From Gnetum montanum (lineage: Eukaryota; Streptophyta; Gnetopsida; Gnetales; Gnetaceae): a DNA stretch of 64,000 nucleotides. The translations under genes and the position numbers were made by a program. A model generated the notes under the pieces. It was not told where the DNA came from. It was given only the letters and a program-made list of their open reading frames with translations, and searched no databases. Every line of letters begins with the position of its first letter. Within the stretch, counting starts at the first letter, position 1. Below, in pieces: positions 46,875-59,699 of this stretch. Location of the stretch: positions 467,559 to 531,558 of the forward strand of contig MNCI01016492.1 in assembly GCA_015680685.1 (NCBI GenBank), read 5' to 3'.

Positions 46875-48280
46875 TATGATTCAACCTAGCATCCCATCTC
46901 AAGGCACTCTAATGTTCTTTTTTAAGAAGAAGGATGCTTTCTTGAGGTTTTGCATTGACTATAAAAATCTAAGTTAGGAGATAGTTAGAAGTAATATCCT
47001 TTACCTAGGATTGATATCTTATTTTTCTACTTGAGTGAAGATAATATGTTCCCTAAGATTGATTTTAAATTTGGAGTAATAATATGTATCAAAACATTAA
47101 GATATATTGTTGATGACCAAACATGTAGAAAGATATGAACAAGTTTTTAGCTTAGTGCTTGGTGTATTAACAGGTAAAGGTAGAGCTTCAAAGGCCTATT
47201 AGATATTTCCAATTACATGCTATTCTAGAATGAAAGTGGAAAACTGTCCACTTAGATTTTATCATAGGGTTACCTCATATTAAGAGTAGAAAAAGTTCCA
47301 TTCTAGTGTTTGCTTAACTCTTGATGAAATCTTCTTATTTCTTAGCTATGAGAGAAATAACTAATGCTAAGGAGATTACTTAATTTTTTTTATCAAGGAT
47401 AATTAGACTTCATGATATTTCAATTAAGATTATATGTGATAAAGATTTAATGTTTACATTCAAAATATAGATATATTTTTAGAAGAGTCTTGAAACTAAG
47501 TTGAATCATAGTTTAGTGTATCATTCAAAAAATATGGTTATATAAAAAGAACCAATAAAATATTAGAATATATGCTTAGAGACTATTATTTGGAATATAA
47601 GGAAAATTTGGATAAATTTCTTCCATTAACAAATTTTTCTTACAATAAGAGTTGTTAGACTAGTCTAAGGGCAGAACCATATGAATTGTTGCATAGTAGA
47701 CCTTGTCATATATCTCTTTGCTAGAATACTATAGAGGATATATATAGAACCAAGATTAATATCATTTAAGAATTGATGACGAAGATTAAGATTATTAGAG
47801 ATAGATTGCATGTAACATAGGATAGAGTCAGTAAGTATGCAAATAACAGAAGAAGATCTTTGGAATTCAATAGTGGAAATCAAGTCTCTCTAAAAGTTTT
47901 ATCTTTAAAAGGAACTATAAGATTTAGCAAGAAATAAAAATTAGCATCATCTTATATTAGTCCCTTTATAGCTTTAATAAATATTGAAGAACTTGCATAG
48001 TAGATTAATCTTCCATAGTAGCTATAGTCTATGCATGGTGTGTTTTATGCTTCTACTTTGAAGAAGAATATTTAAATCCTAGTCATAAATAGAATGGAAA
48101 GAGGTGTAGGTTCAACATGATGTTATATTATAAACAAGATATAGATATGTTTGAAAAGAAGAGTAATTCTTATGATTAAGATTATTTGGAAAGGAGATGG
48201 TGTAGAAGAAGTAACTTGGGAACTACATAAGAATCTATTTATCTCTCGTCTTAAGAATTGTTAAGAGAAAAACTCTTAAC
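46875..48280 (+). pseudogene. Chromovirus (Ty3/gypsy) pol relic: RT, integrase and chromodomain pieces
   Basis: RT: FFKKKDAFLRFCIDYKNL (46926-46976), then a decayed NILYLGLISYF. Integrase: EWKWKTVHLDFIIGLPHIK-like block (47228-47290), FLAMREITNAKEIT, RIIRLHDISIKIICDKDLMF (about 47400-47456), then FLPLTNFSYNKSC, ELLHSRPCHISLC, KIIRDRLHV, KYANNRRRSLEF and KGTIRFSKK. Near 48170-48225 MIKIIWKGDGVEEVTWE matches a chromodomain end. This is the order of Tekay/Del-type chromoviruses. RNase H is missing between RT and integrase, and stops abound. Confidence 0.7.
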
Positions 48281-48291
48281 GAAGGGAGAGT
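48281..48291 (+). promoter_or_regulatory. Polypurine tract and LTR start of the chromovirus relic
   Basis: GAAGGGAGAG follows the pol relic and is followed by TGCAACATC, as expected for a tract and 3' LTR (TGTAACATC-like). The LTR end is not evident. Confidence 0.45.
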
Positions 48292-48667
48292 GCAACATCT
48301 TTGAGATATTCCTTTCTAATTGTTATATTTTTTATTTGAACATTTGAAGCATTATTTGTCTAGCCAATGCTTTATGTCTTACACCCCTCATTTTTATGTC
48401 CTTTGTTTATAATGAATAGGCTTAGGCTTAAATACATAGTTGATTCATGCACCTTAGTAATTAATTTTTAGTAAATATTTTTTATTTTTAATATTCACTT
48501 TAGTTTACTTTGTTTTAAACATATGTGTGCTAACCTCTATGTTGGAGTTTTGGGTAAGTAATTAAGTACTAGATGGGCCATTAGCACATGGAGTTCTTCA
48601 TCAAGTATCTAGTATGTTGTGTGTGCTATGTGTTTAATATGCTTTTGTAATTTTTTAAAAAATTAAT

Positions 48668-48745
48668 AAAGAGTGAAGTGTTAGCCTAATGGTAAAACTA
48701 TTAATCTGAAAGCTCCAAATAATGGATTTCATTCTTGGGAGTAAT
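48668..48745 (+). repeat. tRNA-like SINE head
   Basis: TAGCCTAATGGTA (48682-48694) fits a pol III A box, and GGATTTCATTC (48724-48734) is an 8 of 11 match to GGGTTCGATTC (B box), 42 bp downstream. The tRNA-like order suggests the 5' end of a decayed SINE. The 3' end is not clear. Confidence 0.4.
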
Positions 48746-49189
48746 GGTAAGTTATGTATCATATGGTATACCTATATTACAATTATTTTGGGTTTCTAAA
48801 AATACATAATTTTTTAATAAATTAATGCATGTATTATTCTTTATTTATTATTTTATTTTCATAGATGATGGCTTTGTGTAGAACCTAAGTTAGTTATGTT
48901 TTATTTGAACCTTAGACCTTTGGTTAGGGTTTCAAATATGATATAGCTATTAGTTTGTACCTTGGGATAGGCTAATGTTTGGGTATAGATACTTTTAAAA
49001 ATATTATTTATTCTTGTATAGTTTTAAATTTTTTTGGTTTAGTTGATTTTTATTTTGCATTTTAGTTATCCATTAGAATTTACCTTTTGACATGTCCTTG
49101 GGAGTATAAATAGTTGGTAATCCTTCCATTAAAAATCATTTATTTAGTTCATTAACGTATGTGACATAAATCCAGAGAGATATCTTACT

Positions 49190-49206
49190 AAATAGAATAT
49201 AAGTTA
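49190..49206. repeat. Target-site duplication (left), 17 bp
   Basis: AAATAGAATATAAGTTA; repeated with one mismatch at 49817-49833. Confidence 0.8.
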
Positions 49207-49816
49207 ATCGAGGAAAACACCCTAGGGTAATCCATGCCCTCTGGCAGGTGGGCATCCCTTTCCCAATGCTTCGACCACAGCCTCAACTGGCACACATGTA
49301 CCAACGACGGCGGTGGCGGCCTGGTTCCTAGGTAGGGACCACCACGGTCTCTCACTCGATCATGCCCCTAGGGACCCACAGGATATAGAAGGCATGTAGG
49401 ATGAGCTGGGACAGGTCCCATGAAGTGATGCATCGATTGCAAACCTTGGGCCCAACGACAATACTTGGGGGCAGCTTCTGGAAATTTCACCGCTCCCCCT
49501 GCAATCATACAACCAGACACTAATCTGGATCAAAAATGTTATAAGAGATCACATGATAGGCATTGCCCAGTTAATCAAGGAAAATCGACGGTGCCTGGCA
49601 GTCGACCCGGGGGAGCCAATTTTGAGACTCTAAACTTTTGAAGAAAGTCAGGGCTCTAACCACCCCCCCANTGGTGATGCTCGTGGTGGTTGTGGTCCAC
49701 GAGGGATCACGGGTTGGGGTCCGCTACTAGTGTGGGGCCAGCAGCTTTGGCCTACGCTATACTGATGTATAGCCTTCTTTTTGGGAATACAATTAGCTTG
49801 ATTTTTTCCAGAAAAA
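49207..49816 (+). mobile_element. Short GC-rich poly(A) retroposon (about 610 bp)
   Basis: The insert is bounded by 17-bp duplications and ends in A8, the marks of LINE-machinery insertion. Bases 49225-49740 are GC-rich and rich in CpG, unlike the flanks. The last 60 bp (TTTTTGGGAATACAATTAGC, then TTTTTTCCAG before the A run) look like the 3' end of a plant LINE. The 5' part has LWQVGIPFPM-like and Arg/Gln-rich readings broken by stops. It contains one N (49671). Best reading: a 5'-to-3' deleted LINE or a SINE-like derivative; no intact ORF. Confidence 0.65.
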
Positions 49817-49833
49817 AAATAGAATAGAAGTTA
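49817..49833. repeat. Target-site duplication (right), 17 bp
   Basis: AAATAGAATAGAAGTTA, one mismatch from the left copy. Confidence 0.8.
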
Positions 49834-51650
49834 CCATCAATCTTATGTAGCCTTCAAGATCTTCATAATTTTTTTTTGTTCCAAGTTTAATTATAGATTC
49901 AATTTCCACTTGCTCACTAAACTTTTTCTCTACTTAGCATTTGAAGCTTATTTAGAAAATCTTAGCCACACAAATATATTATTTTGCATTACTCCTAGTA
50001 ATAGAGAAAAATCTATTACAATGCTCATCTTTTTAGTTTTTAACTTTAGTTAATGCATAATCTTATCTTGGAAGAATATATTGGAAAATTTAGATTTTTC
50101 AATGCTTACTAGTATTCCACAACTTGTGGTTTGTGTGATGATGGAATTATTTTAAATTATTTTTGGTTTATTATTATTATTATTATTTAATATTTACTAT
50201 TTTTTGGTTTTTTGATACTAATTATGTCAATGCAACAACCCCTATGCATGATTGTTTAGCTACTTGATATCTTATTCCAAAAATCATAAGTACTAATTTG
50301 TTTTTTCTACTTAGTCTATGGACTAACATTTCCCGTTATTTTGGTATCTTAGGTGAAATAGATATTTATGATGAAGATTAATGCTTAATTAAGTTTTAAA
50401 CGATTTCTCATTTTTTTTAAGTTGACTACTTTGTTATATTTCCTTCTATTTTATAATGTTCAACATATATTTCATACAATGTAATGTCCTTTGCTTAACT
50501 GTATGGACTTTTCACTTCCCTATCTTTCAGGCAATTCTAACTTTAGTTTTTATTGGCTAAGTTTGATGGTTTGGTACATATGTATGTATGGAAACTTTAT
50601 TATGTTTTGAAAACATTACTACCCTAATTTCTTATTTCTCTTGATGCATTATATTTTTGTTTTTGTTATAATGTTAACATTTGGAAATTATGTATTTTGT
50701 CTTGGGCAATAAGATTGTCTATTGTTTTGTTTAGTGAATATGTTAGGTTTTATACACAAGGGACTATTGGCTTGTATATTTATATTTATATTAGTTTTTA
50801 ATTTTTCCCTATCTACACTTGACTTATGGATGTATATCCCTTGTCTATAAAACTTTCTTAGCATCTTTTGAGTTTTTAAGTTTCATTTTATTTTTTGTTT
50901 AAACACCTTTAATTGGGTGTTATACATTATTGGCCTCTTAATAGAGTTTTTGTTAAAGGAGGTATTATGTCACATTATAATAATTTTTGATAGAATCCTT
51001 ATGAGTGACTCATGAAGCTCTAGTGGTCTTCTTGATTTAATTACATGGATGTGTCAATATTTTGGTTCTTCATTCAAATTTTTCTAATTGATAATTTCAT
51101 CTAGCTTAAGAAGTAGTTGTTCTAAATGTGGAGAGTGATTCATCCTTATGTGTAGGATCATGATGTATTATAAAGGCTTGTGAGTACTCAAATATAAAAA
51201 TACTTAGGTGTTGATTTTGGTAACTTGTAATTGGTGTATAGTGGATTATGTGATGATGATCTTGAAAGAATGGAAATTGCAGTGGATGAATCTTTATATT
51301 CATAAGCTTTCTTTCATGTTCACTATCTTAAATGCTTAAGTGTTGATCAACATTATATTGTACTCATGTGATGGAATGTTTTGGGTTTCTCATGAACATT
51401 ATAAATGATAGTGGTTCTTGGTTTATCGGATATTTTGATAAGGGTCATTTTCAATGCTAGTCACTTTGTTTCCTATGATAGTGAATGTGAAATGGGATTT
51501 CATGTTAAGCATTTTAATGGAAGGTGGAGAATCAAATTCTCTATCAATATAATTTATGCCAAAGAGAATGGAATGTAGCTACTCTAATACTGCCACTTTT
51601 TAGCTAAGTTGAAGTATCAATGTGTGTGAATGAAAAAGAAAAATGTGTGT
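49834..51650. other. Unassigned AT-rich sequence
   Basis: Only a short (ATT)n run at 50169-50188. No gene recognised. Confidence 0.4.
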
Positions 51651-51712
51651 GTGAGAGAGAGAGAGAGAAAGGGAGGGGAGGGTAGGGGGTGGGAGAGAGG
51701 GAGAGGGAGAGA

Positions 51713-51750
<38 letters not shown>

Positions 51751-51755
51751 NNNNN

Positions 51756-51800
<45 letters not shown>
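51651..51800. repeat. (GA)n microsatellite with a 5-N gap
   Basis: About 150 bp of GA repeats, with GGGA interruptions in the first part and N at 51751-51755, probably an unresolved length. The open frame across it encodes only an Arg/Glu repeat and is not a gene. Confidence 0.95.
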
Positions 51801-51803
<3 letters not shown>

Positions 51804-53242
51804 TATTTGTATGTGTGTATGTCTAGAAGAGAGATATTGATGGAGTGACTATGAGGAAAGATTACATATTCTTGATGATTGTCTTAAGCACAAAGCATAT
51901 GTTCTTAATGATAACTCTAAGTAAAATGTATATGTTCTTGATTATGAATTTAGATTGAAAGCATATATTTTTTATTATGAATTTATATTAAAAGTAGGCA
52001 TTTTTTGTCTATGAAGTTTGGTAGAAAGTACTAATTTCTATCATGTTTCTAAGGACTCACAACTACTTTTAATGGAGGAAATACCTTATGTTTCTAAAAG
52101 GGAGTCATAGTATTGCTTATTATTAGAAAAAAAGGAATTTAAAATAGGCTAAGTTAGTGTGAGTGGATCCAAGAATGGACCATGTTTAAGGGATGCAGAA
52201 CTGATGTGTTTCCTTTGTAGTAAGGAGTTCTAGGTAATTGGCTCAATGAGGCTGAAGTTCCATAGATCCTTAATCATGCTAGTGCCAGACTATTGTTAGG
52301 CATGGGAAGTCGTAGCCGGAAGGAATAAATTAGTTTTTTGTTAGATGTAGAGAATCAACTCTACACTACCCCATAATTACTAAAGATAGAGGAAATGACT
52401 CACATGTTAAGCTAGTAGATTTTTCTTTATGTAGAATGGTTTGTACCATTTTCATTAAAAATGAAAAGTCTTTTCTTTCTTAATATAGGGTCTAAAATCA
52501 TTCTTATGTATTAATTAGATGTCAAGTTAAGTTTAACATTTATAGTTTATGGTTGAATATCCTAGTTGTTGAACATTCTTATCAAAAAATTATTAAATGG
52601 GATTTGAGTGGCTTAATACCCTTAATATCCAATATGCACTCCATGTTTAAGGAAACATACAAATAAAAACATAAGCTCCTAGGATTTTGATTCTTTGAAG
52701 GTGGAAAAAATTTAGAAAAAAATACATTATTAGTGAATCAAAGATTATTTTCCTTTTAGAACCAAAGCTAGAAAAAGCTTAGAGATCCTTAAGATTTCCA
52801 TACTAAACCATTATGAAAGAACAACATAAACTTGATCATTTATGTAGTATGTCAAAAGATTTATATGCTTGCAAAGGAGCCTATGCTCTAATGCTTAGAT
52901 GAGCACTATTTTCTTTATAGAGGGGCTTAGGGCTATATGATTTAGAGTAGAAATGCATCTTAGCTGTTTTAAGAAAATAATACCTAATATGTACACTAGT
53001 ACTCTTGAGTATATTATGAACAGTGCATTGGTTTTGTTATGTATATGATTATAAAGCTATTCTCACAAGACTCCTAACTATGAACTAACATCTACTACAT
53101 AAGTTATGCACTTATATTGTACTTACAATTTCTTAAAAAAATTGAGACATAGTCCATCTTGAGTCTACTCTAGAATAATTACCTACTTTGGAACTCTTAG
53201 GTGATGCTGGGCAATGCTTTCCAAAAGAAATGTCATTATACA
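51801..53242 (+). repeat. Unassigned sequence ending in a probable LTR
   Basis: The right end, TTATACA directly before a primer site, should be the end of a 5' LTR. Its left end was not found. The remainder is AT-rich without recognised genes. Confidence 0.4.
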
Positions 53243-53259
53243 TGGTGTCAAAGCCTAGG
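53243..53259 (+). promoter_or_regulatory. Primer binding site (initiator tRNA-Met type)
   Basis: TGGTGTCAAAGCCTAGG differs by two transitions from TGGTATCAGAGCCTAGG-type sites that follow plant LTRs, here directly after TTATACA. A Lys/Met-rich region downstream (53340-53700) could be decayed gag. Confidence 0.6.
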
Positions 53260-56200
53260 TCATGAATAAAGGTTTGTTATCTATTATTGGCATTATTTAT
53301 TTGAGGTTCTTGAATGTGGTTTGTTGGTTGTATTTTGCATGATACTATCATACATAAAAAGAACAAGAAAGGAAGCTAAACTTCTAGTGATGCTCCACCT
53401 AGTCCTAATCCTCAAAATGAAATAATCATTGGTTAACATTGGAAATACTCATTTATATAATTTTGTAAAGTATTTATTAATATTACATGAGATGGAAAAC
53501 ATGAGGAAAAAAATTCTAGTCCTACTCTTATAAAGCATCAAAATTTTTGACTAGTTGCTACATGTAGATTACTTTTTCACATCATTATTGTGACAATTCA
53601 AGGATGAAGTTAGAGTTAAATATGATTTAGAATCATTTTCAAGGATTAATCAAAAACAAAAACAAAATTCTAAGAAGTTTACCCTTGTAAAGTTAGGGGA
53701 TATTGTAATCCAAAAAATAAGTAATAATATTAAAATAATCTAGAGTGCATTAGGATATTAAAGAGAAAGTCTACAAAAAAAGCCCAATCGTTTTAGTCAT
53801 GCCTTTTCAAGTTTTCATCCTTAAAATGAATCCTATAAAACCTTCACTTAAAGGTAGGGAAAGGATTAGACCTTTCCCTTATTAAAAAGCATCCTCATGG
53901 GTTTTCACCTCCTACTAAAGGATTTCTTATAAAGAGAAGGAGAAAACTCTTTCTAAAGAAGCAATAATATATCAATCAAAGATAAATAAAAAATAGTAAC
54001 AAAAGTTGAAAGATTCTTTTTGTTGAGCCTTCAAAACAAAAATAATAAAGACAAAGCTTAAATAAGAAAATGAACTTTGTCTAGAATCCATAAAATTAAG
54101 TTAGTATGATAAACTAAAGGAATCATATCAACATACGTATAATTTTTTTTCCTTAAATATTTCCTAGATATAGTATTTATTATCATCAAGTTGATCATAT
54201 TAAGGTTTATTGCCCATCTAAAAATTTCTAATTTCATGATATATCTCACTTTATTAGTACGATCAAATAGGGTAGTAACATCTTGTAGGATCACATGATA
54301 TGAAGATCAATACACAAGGGAGGCATTTAAGAAAAGCATCATGGATTGAAAGATATTTCAGTGCACACTCAAGAAACAAGGAAAGAAAGAAACTAAAGGA
54401 TCTCAAAGATAAAAAAATAGAAAATAAGGAGACACACTAACTAGAAGAACAAGAATAGATAAGAGTAGCTCCTTTTTATCATAGGATCATATGTTTGTAC
54501 CCCTTTCCCACAAGGTGAGTAAGATATTGTGTTCCAACTCTTTCTTAAAATAATCTTTATTATTATTTTAATTTATCTTGAATTAAATATTTTGGAATTT
54601 CTAGAGACATGTGATTATTTATAGACATGTTTTAAAAATCAACTCATTCTTAGGTGGATCATCACACTATATAAGATGATTTTTATGAGTGCAGTTTTAT
54701 AGATCCGTGGACTTTCAGTTTTAGTTCATTTGCACTCACTTGATCATAAGACATCCATTATCAAAAGAATAAATTTGAAGCTAGTACTAGTCAAAGATGT
54801 TTCATTGTGTTACTCAATAAGGAACTTCAATTGTTATTTCATCCTATGACCATGATGAAGCTTCCATGCAATGGAAGTATTTGTTCCTTGATATCCTTAA
54901 TGATTGAATTAAATATCATGAAACACTTATGCAGGAGGAGAAAAAAAAATTTCATGAGCATCTATAGTAGCATGGAATTTTGGATTAATTCCAAGATGAT
55001 CAATAGTAATGATTTGGGAAATAAGCCAATGGTGGTAACCAACTACATGAGAACCAATCTTGTATAAATATGCATTTCACTCCTAATATAAATATTCTTT
55101 CTTTTGATTTTAGCATTGTTATTAGGATGCATATATTGAGGAATAGAAATCCTTGGAATGACTATGAAAAGAAACCATATCTTATTTCAAAAGCTCAAAT
55201 TGAAAGTAAAGCTTCATATTCATCTCTTAAAGTAGTAGGTAGTAGTTGATATGAAAAAATATAATTAACTATGAGGTTTAGATTAATGAATATATCTAAC
55301 GAATTATTTTATCCTTTCTTGGATGATGTCTAGAAGGGAGAAAAACTTTGAAAATATATCCTTGGAATCTAAATACTCAAACTTACATTTTTCACAAGCA
55401 TTGCTATATCATATGATTGTTAATATATGATTATGAGTTGACGATCATAAGATAATAAAAATGCACTATTCAGTTATATTTTTTTTCATTATAACTAACT
55501 AAATTTAAAGATTTTTAACATTATTAAAAAGAAGAAGATTGTTTACTAATTTCCTATTTTGTTCACTTAAAACATGTAAATGGAGAAGTGGATTTTCATG
55601 GATATGCTTATGTATTGGATTATGGTGATTTAGGAGACTTACAAGCTAGTTTAAAATATGGAACATGACATTTGAGACATTCTTGATATCACATTCCCAT
55701 TCTCATGGTACTATTCTAAAACATGGATGTTTTTGCTTTGTAATAAGTCATGTAATTATTATAATAAGATCCCTTATGAAAGAGCACATTGTAGTAATGG
55801 GTATGTCTATGGGGAAGTTTGATATTAGGTATTTATACCTAGCATATAGAGGTTGAACTAACTTGGATTTGTGGAGCTTATAATGACATGTAATAGATGT
55901 TGTATGAAGTAGGATAGGAAGGAACAAACCATTCCTTCTATTCAAGTATAGATCTAATTGTGCTCATAGTTTTGAATTACCTATAAGGGATAGATGTCAA
56001 AGGTAGATAACCAAAAGGAATTCTTAGAGCATAACCCACATTCACATATTATTTTTACATTTTCCTCACTAATAAAATTTCTTTCTATTTCCTTTTACAA
56101 TTTTCCTACTCTATTCTCTATAAATAAAGTCAAATGTTATATATATTTGATGTTTCCTTGATAATAAAGAATGAGTTGTCATAATTGGTATAAAAGAAAA

Positions 56201-57599
56201 TTATGATCAAGGAATAATCAAAATCAAGGGTTGATTATGATTCAATTACAAACTATAACTCATGTTCCATATTGAAGAATTAATTATCCTTAGATGTGTA
56301 TCATGTCAAAGAAAAATCATATTAATGAAGAAGATGTCTTCTCATTGACTTTCATGAATATCATTAGCTAAACTTAAATTAGATCAAAATATATATCAAG
56401 AATATATATTAAATAAGGAGACTTGGGTAGGAATAACACCAATGTAGGTACCTCTCACATATTTCATAGATGTTAATAACTAAAACCACTAGGTTCCAAT
56501 TTAGGAAAGTAAATAAAATAATCTTTAGTATTTTTCTAACAAGATGAGTAACCTGTAGCTAAAGTCTTCTAGGACATTGCCTTGTTATGGGTCTTGTCTT
56601 CTCCAAATATCTAATCCCTAAGTATATTACAACATAATATCCTTAACCCATCTAGGTATTAGTCACTAATACTATTACAAGAATTAGCTATAAAATTTTA
56701 TTAGATTAACTTGAGGAAGCTACAACATAATATCCTTAACCCATCTAGATATTCTCTACTTACATAGTAAGGATTATTAGTAAGGGATTGCTATGAAATA
56801 TAACATTTGTTAAATTGTAACAAAGTATTTCATCTTCTTAACGTATTCATTTAAAGCCACAAATACCAAGGTTACTAATCCTTCATAATTATTTCTTAAT
56901 GGATTATAGATATGTGATAGGGGTGTCACCAAGCATGACCAATGCAATATATCATACAAAACATGATGCAATTTGGTTATAAGCTTCGACACAAATGTTG
57001 ACTAGATTGTTAAGAACACTTATATATCATTCTATTCAATAAAGAAAAAAGAAATTAAAATACATATCATACAATAGAAAACTCATGTTGCCATGTTAGA
57101 CAATAGGAAGAATATTTATAATTTTATATTTTATAATTTTTATAGATTTCATGAATATGAGAATAAAAGAATCATAAACACACATGCATCATAATCCTTT
57201 ATAGGGATAGGTGTAATGCTCAAAAATAATTACACATGTCATAATTCCTTATGGAACAGGTACAACACCATATATGAAAACTAATAAATTAGTCTTAGTC
57301 ACAAACTTAATGCCCCAACATCATGTTGTATAGTTATGACCTTCTTAGATAAGGATGAATCATCATAGCTTGATGAAATAAGAATTAAATAAATATTTTT
57401 CATATTTTAATGAATAGGCATTAATGCTAGAATAAGGGAAGAGCTTGAGCTTTGTTTCTCATGTAAACATTGGACTCTACATTAATCAAATGGTTCTGGA
57501 CTATGTAAGCAAGGTAGCATTTAGTTAGAACTAGTTGCACTTTTGAAAGTGGTAACTCAAAATACATTAAAAAATAAGAAGAAAATCAACTTATGCAAA
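53260..57599. other. Unassigned AT-rich sequence
   Basis: The first 450 bp may be a decayed gag start. Elsewhere only short open frames without recognisable motifs are seen. Confidence 0.35.
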
Positions 57600-59560
57600 G
57601 GAAGAAGATCCTTTCACATAAATCAAATGCTAAAAGCCAAAAAAAAATGTCGAATTATGAATTGTTATCTAAGTTGTGTTAGATCTCATCTTTGGCATTT
57701 ATAGTCTTCATGAGATAATGATAGAAGTTCGCTAATACCCAAGTAGCAACAAAGATTTGTCAATATATCCAAGGGAAACTTGAATCATACCATGGATAAA
57801 GTAGCCAAAGTAGGCCTACCACAAGGATGCATTGATATCCCTAAGTTGATGTAGAGGATGGAATGATGCAAGGTAGTTAACAAATTTTTCCAAATCACAC
57901 TTCTTATGACCAATTTTGAATAAGAGTTTGAATAACAAGAAATATGTTGATAAGACCCTACAATATTTGAATACATCTAAAAAAATCCTAGGAAATCTAA
58001 AACATGTACAAAACATAGAAGTAGGACATAGGAGGCAATGATAGAAACCTAAGAGTAATAAACCTTAATTGCACATAGGGTGTGTGAAATCCTTGCCATG
58101 TCTAGGACTTACAATGGACTTACAAAATGCCACTAGACAATTCATTATTCATCCAAAACTAAGTAAAGCTATTCCCATAGGTTTAACACCCAAGATACAA
58201 AACAAGGACAAGAAACATGACACCATCAATGTAGAGGAATTACAACTATACAAAAATAATAGACCATGACTACATTACAACATAAACCATCTTACTGAGA
58301 AGTTCTAGGGGGTGATGGCCAACAAGAAAATCCCCCTGACATGCCTACATAATAGGGAAATAAACCTTATGTGCTTGATGTAGACATGTGAAATCTATGT
58401 AATATTGTTTCTAGGTCCTTTACCTTGGCTTACAACTATCAGTTCTATTCATGCATTAGTTCTTACTCTTACAAAAGTACTTTTCTATATTGCTCAGCAT
58501 TTGCTTACAATAAGTCATAGTCCTCACCTAAGAGAGCTCATGATGAAAAACCTCCAACTTCATTACCACTTGATAAAGCTCTTCTTCTAGCTCATTGCAT
58601 GATCTACATGTAGAAGATTGGACCATGTATAAATACGTCCATCACTACACCTGTACATCTTCTTCTACCTACTTGAGCTAGGACTATAACTTCTACTTCA
58701 TGAAAGGGAATATATATGTTCTCTAAGAGGTCCATCTTTTCTTGCAAGGTTGGTTTACTTGAAGCCATGTATTAGAGTTTGGTGTGCAAGATGTTGAAGT
58801 TCTCCTTCATCTTATGCCTTTCTCTTGTTACACATTCATTTAGCAAAGCTACAAGTTTATGTAATCTATGTATCTTTATGTCCTAGGTCACCTACTTATC
58901 TAGATGGAACTCTCTAAGCTTGTCTATCTCATTGGTTGTCTTTTTTCCTAACTCCTACCATAATTTCTAACACTCCTTTTCCATACAAAGATACTTGTCA
59001 AGAGATAAGGACCATGATTTAACTTTCATCCTTATGTCTTCATATGTGCTAGGGAAGGGAAAATATCTAATTTTCTTTGTTTGAGCTCATGTTCTCCCAT
59101 TCCTCTTACTACTACTTTATCATTTAAATTTCACTCTCCAAAGAAGCTATCATAAACAAAATTTTTTACCTCATATGATATTCCTTGAATATTTTAGATT
59201 AAAAGTTCTCAATCTATACCTATGAAGTAATTGTGAAAGTGTAGGTATAAATAGTTTAATGGTTTCTAATTGCTCTTACAACCATATTACCTCCACTTGG
59301 CTTGTATGTAACTCCCCTAGACAAAAGGTGCTAACTCAGCCTATACTTTCACAAGTTTAGTCTCCACCATATTATCATTGTTTCTCACTAATAGCTTGGT
59401 TTTTAAATTAACTTTCTACTCCTCTTTAGCCTAGCAACTAGTCCATGATTGTTCAATGGATACTTCGAGGACTTCTACGATATATTGGATACTATGAATG
59501 CTACACCTTAACCTATGTGAAAGCATCTCCGTTTAACGAAAGGGCTATCAAGGGATACTA
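57600..59560 (-). pseudogene. Possible second minus-strand ORF3-like coiled-coil relic
   Basis: The minus strand at 59020-58740 reads SLDKYLCMEKE, then NEIDKLREFHLDK and LVALLNECVTRERHKMKENF, Lys/Glu/Leu-rich and coiled-coil-like, as in the ORF3 of B and the relic at 40 kb. Stops are common. The match is by general character only. Confidence 0.3.
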
Positions 59561-59611
59561 AAATAGAATTATTAGTTCCTGTCATTTACAAAACTCTTAC
59601 TAAAACGTCAT

Positions 59612-59683
59612 CGGCATTTGGTTTAGTGGTATGATTCTTGCTTAGGGTTTGAGAGGTCCTGAGTTTAATTCTTGGAATGCCCC
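59612..59683 (+). tRNA. tRNA-Pro(AGG)-like gene, decayed
   Basis: A 72-base segment aligns with plant tRNA-Pro: acceptor GGCATT/AATGCC, D arm TGGTTTAGTGGTATGAT, anticodon loop TTAGGGT with AGG at 59644-59646, T loop TTTAATT in place of TTCGATT. Base 1 is C instead of G, the lower anticodon stem has a mismatch, and several C-to-T or G-to-A changes weaken the stems and the B box. TTTT follows at about 59694. Most likely a pseudogene, since the internal promoter is damaged. Confidence 0.65.
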
Positions 59684-59699
59684 ACTTCCATCTTATTTT

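Noticed and set aside
49672-49735. Pol III A and B boxes in the GC-rich retroposon (GGGTTGGGGTCC like a B box)
   Set aside because: The A box is not convincing, and the B box lacks the TTCGA core.
51630-51848. 72-codon Arg/Glu-repeat ORF
   Set aside because: It is the GA microsatellite read in one frame.
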